Assembly: GCA_002707655.1 (NCBI GenBank)
Contig: PANO01000087.1
Location: forward strand, 1-8,263
Direction of reading: 5' to 3'
DNA length: 8,263 nt
Source of the DNA: Deltaproteobacteria bacterium
GTDB taxonomy: Bacteria > SAR324 > NAC60-12
Positions 6,048 through 8,263 of the stretch are shown here, piece by piece. Within the stretch, counting starts at the first letter, position 1; every line of letters begins with the position of its first letter. Made by a program: the position numbers and the translations under genes. The notes beneath the pieces were generated by a model that made no database searches, was not told the origin of the DNA, and worked only from the letters and a program-made list of their open reading frames with translations.

Positions 6048-6797
6048 TCAGCGCAACCACTTGAAACGCAGAGTGCCCTCGCGGTTCCCGGATTTCCAGT
6101 CACAGTCGAAGCGGAGATCCGGTTCCGGGAGTTTGCAAGTGTACTCCCCGCTTTTGCCGCTGTAGGGGTAGTGACTGGTCCAGCCCAAGAGCCTGCCGTC
6201 CTCAATGCGGGCGTTGCGCACTTCAATCTTACGCCCGTCCCGGCTTTGCACCGTTTTCAGGGACACTGCTCCAGATTTGCCCCGGAGGGTCAAGTAGAGC
6301 GAGCAGCTTTTCCCACTCTGCGGCTTGAGTCCCAAGCGGATCAGGCAGCCCTTCCAGCGTCCAGTTAGACGAAAACCCTTGGGCAAAGGGGGCCGCGCCT
6401 TAGCGATTTGGCAATCCTCCAAAGGCAGCGCCTCCCGTCCGGAACCAACAGGCTTAGCCAGCCGAGCTTCCACGCGGACGGCCATGCCGGGTTCAAATTC
6501 GGCAAAGTTGATGGCTTCGTTCGGAGTCAGCAGACAACGAAATTGCAACTTGCCGGAATCAATGAGCAGTGCCCATGCTTCCGGAACCTGATTGGCAATT
6601 GGGGACAGTCGCAGAAAACGCCCGGAGGCTTGCACAGACTTGCCGAGGTAGTTTTTACGGTAGCGGATCTCGTTACCCTGCAGGGCTTGCAACGCGTTCG
6701 GTAGTTTTTCCAAACTCAGAACATCCTGCCCCAACACCGGATTCGTGCCGTAGCACCCCAGCACAAGGACAAGAACAAGAATAATTCTGAAAATCAC
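6048..6797 (-). CDS. Exported or lipid-anchored protein of unknown function with OB-fold-like half
   Basis: I do not recognise this protein. With the GTG start at 6797 it has 249 residues and opens with IFRIILVLVLVLGC. This short basic-hydrophobic leader ends in a plausible lipobox (VLGC, Cys15), so it may be a lipoprotein; cleavage near residue 23 by signal peptidase I is the alternative. Residues 45-132 have the strand pattern of an OB fold of the tRNA_anti-like kind (YLGKSVQASGRFLRL, then LLIDSGKLQFRCLL, PGMAVRVEARL, LPLEDCQI). Residues 142-249 are a second beta-rich segment starting LTGRWKG and ending GTLRFKWL, perhaps a small barrel. The frame is open back to a TTG at 6860, but that start would place the GC hairpin inside the coding region and bury the leader, so I prefer 6797; TTG at 6812 is another option. 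It lies between the binding-protein and hydrolase genes, which hints at nucleoside handling, but nothing in it proves that. Confidence 0.75.
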   Translation of the reverse strand: MIFRIILVLVLVLGCYGTNPVLGQDVLSLEKLPNALQALQGNEIRYRKNYLGKSVQASGRFLRLSPIANQVPEAWALLIDSGKLQFRCLLTPNEAINFAEFEPGMAVRVEARLAKPVGSGREALPLEDCQIAKARPPLPKGFRLTGRWKGCLIRLGLKPQSGKSCSLYLTLRGKSGAVSLKTVQSRDGRKIEVRNARIEDGRLLGWTSHYPYSGKSGEYTCKLPEPDLRFDCDWKSGNREGTLRFKWLR

Positions 6798-6827
6798 GCT
6801 GCCGCCAAACAAGTAAAAATGGAGGGA

Positions 6828-6852
6828 ATCCGGAGCGGAGACCGCTCCGGAT
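6828..6852 (-). terminator. Strong GC hairpin after the binding-protein gene
   Basis: A perfect 11-bp inverted repeat, ATCCGGAGCGG and its complement, encloses a 3-base loop. It begins 27 bases past the binding-protein stop codon on the minus strand and is followed, after eight other bases, by a run of five Ts. It may act as a partial terminator or as a 3' mRNA stabiliser that keeps binding-protein mRNA more abundant than the downstream message. The T-run is too distant for a classical intrinsic terminator. A weaker stem, AATCAG/CTGATT at 6859-6864 and 6875-6880, lies just before it. Confidence 0.5.
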
Positions 6853-6879
6853 GTGGTCAATCAGGATCGATGTGCTGAT

Positions 6880-7899
6880 TTACTTCCTGATCAGAGCCTG
6901 ATGTGAGAGGCAAGACATGGTGTCGTCGTAGCGATGGACTCGGAGTTTGCCGGAGTTAATATCTTGACGAACCTGCTCCGCTTTGTTCTTCATCGCGCTA
7001 CTGATGAGATGGGCGTTGTGTTCGTCAAGTGCCCAGCCCACGCCATCTTCGGCGAGGCCCAAGACCTTGACGCCGGGCTTCCAGGTCCCTTCGTGAGCCG
7101 TCTTGAAGATTTCGTAGGCCGCAACGTCCACACGCTTGAGCATGGAGGTCAACACATATCCGGGTTGGATGTGGTTCTGGTTGCTGTCCACACCGATGGC
7201 GAGTTTCTGATTGTCTGCCGCCGCTTGCAACACCCCCAGTCCGGTGCCGCCTGCTGCTGCATAAATGATGTCCGCACCGTTGTCGTACATACTCTTCGCC
7301 AGTTCTCCACCTTTTGTCGGGTTATTCCACGCCGCCGGAGTGGAGCCTGTCATCTTCTGATAGACGGTGGCCTTGGGGTTGATGTATTTCACCCCTTGCT
7401 CGTACCCACAGGCGAAGCGCCGAATCAGCGGGATGTCCATGCCGCCGACAAAGCCGACCTTGCCAGTCTCGCTTTTCATCGCGGCAAGCACGCCGACAAG
7501 GAAGGACCCCTCATGCTCCTTGAAAGCGATGCCTTGCACATTCGGCAGGTTCAGCCAATCCACATCAATGATGCTGAACTTGGTGTTCGGGAACTCCTGG
7601 GCGACCTTCTCCACAGCCGAAGCTTGCGCGAAGCCCACGGCGATCACCACGTCGGATCCTTTCTGCGCAAAGCGGCGCAGGTACTGTTCACGCTGAGCTT
7701 CTTGCGTGACCTCGGCTTCGCGGTAGCGGATGCCCGTTTCTTTGCGGAACTGCTCGGTGCCGTTCCAGATACCCTCGTTGAAGGATTTGTCGAACTTGCC
7801 GCCCATGTCAAAGACGACCGCCGGTTTGAAGGCCAGCGCCGGGACGGCCAACACCGCCAGCAACGCAGCGGCCAGCAGTGTGTTGAACACACGTTCCAT
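6880..7899 (-). CDS. BMP-family ABC transporter substrate-binding protein, nucleoside type
   Basis: A 339-residue periplasmic binding protein of the BMP/Med/PnrA family, whose studied members bind purine or other nucleosides for ABC import. Residues 1-23 form a Sec signal peptide ending in PALA, with cleavage expected before F24. There is no lipobox cysteine, so the mature protein should be free in a periplasm, in contrast to the lipoprotein versions of Gram-positives and spirochaetes. Family blocks seen: VVFDMGGKFDKSFNEG (28-43, containing the ligand-contacting Asp and Asn), a GSDVVIAVGFAQA block, VGFVGGMDIPLIRRFACGYEQGVKY, ADIIYAAAGGTGLGVLQAA, and AIGVDSNQNH. An AAGGAG ribosome site at 7906-7911 sits six bases before the ATG and supports this start. 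It is the first gene of the salvage group after a 139-bp leader. The cognate ATPase and permease are separated from it by two genes, so cooperation with them is inferred from family and strand. Confidence 0.95.
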   Translation of the reverse strand: MERVFNTLLAAALLAVLAVPALAFKPAVVFDMGGKFDKSFNEGIWNGTEQFRKETGIRYREAEVTQEAQREQYLRRFAQKGSDVVIAVGFAQASAVEKVAQEFPNTKFSIIDVDWLNLPNVQGIAFKEHEGSFLVGVLAAMKSETGKVGFVGGMDIPLIRRFACGYEQGVKYINPKATVYQKMTGSTPAAWNNPTKGGELAKSMYDNGADIIYAAAGGTGLGVLQAAADNQKLAIGVDSNQNHIQPGYVLTSMLKRVDVAAYEIFKTAHEGTWKPGVKVLGLAEDGVGWALDEHNAHLISSAMKNKAEQVRQDINSGKLRVHRYDDTMSCLSHQALIRK

Positions 7900-7965
7900 A
7901 TCATGCTCCTTGGTTTTGCTCCGGAAATCCGGAAAGTGAAGAAAGCGCTGCGGAATGCAGCAAGC

Positions 7966-7987
7966 TGCCGTCCATCCCCAGACGGCA
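7966..7987 (-). promoter_or_regulatory. Hairpin in the leader of the binding-protein gene
   Basis: A perfect 7-bp inverted repeat, TGCCGTC and GACGGCA, encloses an 8-base loop about 65 bases upstream of the start codon. GCTGC/GCAGC arms at about 7947-7968 overlap it and could form a competing stem. It could be a leader mRNA structure or an operator half-site pair. It does not match the purine riboswitch core that I looked for. Confidence 0.35.
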
Positions 7988-8003
7988 CACTACGGGGTGC
8001 AAG

Positions 8004-8030
8004 TCTATACGGAATGCTCCCAATGATCAA
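8004..8030 (-). promoter_or_regulatory. Possible sigma-70-type promoter for the binding-protein gene
   Basis: On the minus strand TTGATC (8030-8025) and TATAGA (8009-8004) are separated by 15 bases, slightly short of the preferred 16-18. The site lies just after the folD stop and would give a leader of roughly 100 bases containing the hairpin at 7966-7987. The -10 element is good and the -35 spacing is poor, so this is a weak prediction. Confidence 0.25.
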
Positions 8031-8038
8031 CGAAAATT

Positions 8039-8263
8039 TTACAACTCCAAGGACGGCAAACCCTGTTGCCAGCGGGCGGAGTTGACGGTGTTCACCATCA
8101 GCATGGCGATTGTCATCGGCCCCACGCCGCCGGGCACGGGGGTGATCGCCGAGGCGATTTCCGAAACCGGGCCGTAGGCGACATCGCCCACAAGCCGACT
8201 GCCCTTGGGGGCGCTGGCGTCCTCAATGCGGTTGATGCCCACATCGATGACCACCGCTCCGGG
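8039..8263 (-). CDS. folD: Bifunctional methylene-THF dehydrogenase / methenyl-THF cyclohydrolase, C-terminal part (runs off window)
   Basis: Only the last 74 codons lie in the window; the 5' part is beyond the right edge. FolD oxidises 5,10-methylene-tetrahydrofolate with NADP and then hydrolyses the methenyl form to 10-formyl-tetrahydrofolate, the one-carbon donor for purine synthesis. The visible segment starts [12 protein letters not shown] and continues with [25 protein letters not shown] and NTVNSA, the standard C-terminal signature of the family: the VIDVGIN strand of the NADP-binding domain and the PGGVGPMT loop. It ends in TAA and is followed by the leader of the binding-protein gene. 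No terminator hairpin with a T-run separates them, so some read-through into the salvage genes is possible. I am confident of the identity; the start and total length cannot be seen. Confidence 0.95.
   Translation of the reverse strand, partial: PGAVVIDVGINRIEDASAPKGSRLVGDVAYGPVSEIASAITPVPGGVGPMTIAMLMVNTVNSARWQQGLPSLEL

Noticed and set aside
5291..6064. 257-codon open frames on the plus strand here and at 3698-4471
   Set aside because: Both lie entirely or almost entirely opposite well-identified genes (hydrolase, ATPase) and show no domain or plausible start.
6798..6860. Upstream TTG start (6860) for the unknown exported protein
   Set aside because: It would encode the GC hairpin, place 21 extra residues before an otherwise good export leader, and has no ribosome site. 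The GTG at 6797 is preferred but not proven.
7900..8038. Purine riboswitch in the leader of the binding-protein gene
   Set aside because: The conserved TATA...GTCTCTAC-type core and two kissing loops are not present; only generic stems are seen.
6934..8085. A 383-codon open frame on the plus strand opposite the binding-protein gene
   Set aside because: It covers the whole binding-protein gene antisense and runs into folD. The minus-strand genes have full family motifs and the reverse frame has none.

Overview
The window is about 8.3 kb of ordinary, densely coded bacterial DNA of moderately high GC content (near 60% in the stretches I counted). It has one plus-strand gene at the left edge and a run of minus-strand genes filling the rest. 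The substrate-binding protein has a cleavable Sec signal peptide without a lipobox, and a FliN/SpoA-domain protein is present. Both fit a Gram-negative (diderm) lineage with flagellar or type III secretion ancestry. The general look of the proteins and the short A/T-rich tandem repeats would suit the PVC group (for example Verrucomicrobiota), but this is an impression and was not tested.

Left edge: hemL (glutamate-1-semialdehyde aminomutase, tetrapyrrole synthesis) runs on the plus strand. It ends 6 bp from the tail-to-tail end of a small FliN-like gene. Right edge: the 3' part of folD (one-carbon/folate metabolism) enters on the minus strand.

Between them, in minus-strand order, lie: a leader with a possible promoter and a hairpin; a BMP/Med-family periplasmic binding protein; a strong GC hairpin; an unrecognised exported or lipid-anchored protein with an OB-fold-like half; an inosine/uridine-type nucleoside hydrolase; a 204-bp gap with two short tandem-repeat blocks and a hairpin; a two-domain ABC ATPase; one BPD_transp_2-type permease; an acidic, low-complexity protein of unknown function; and the FliN-like protein. 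The ATPase and permease overlap by 4 bp, and the permease, acidic protein and FliN-like gene are 9 and 18 bp apart.

Taken together the core is a nucleoside salvage module. The binding protein captures nucleosides, the ATPase and permease import them, and the hydrolase splits them to base and ribose. Two things depart from the usual layout: the second permease typical of this transporter family is absent from its expected place, and an unknown exported protein sits between the binding protein and the hydrolase. I found no mobile element, CRISPR array, tRNA or rRNA, and no clear evidence of a wholly new system. The best leads are the unknown exported protein, the missing permease, the acidic-protein/FliN pair, and a marked excess of the palindrome TCCGGA.
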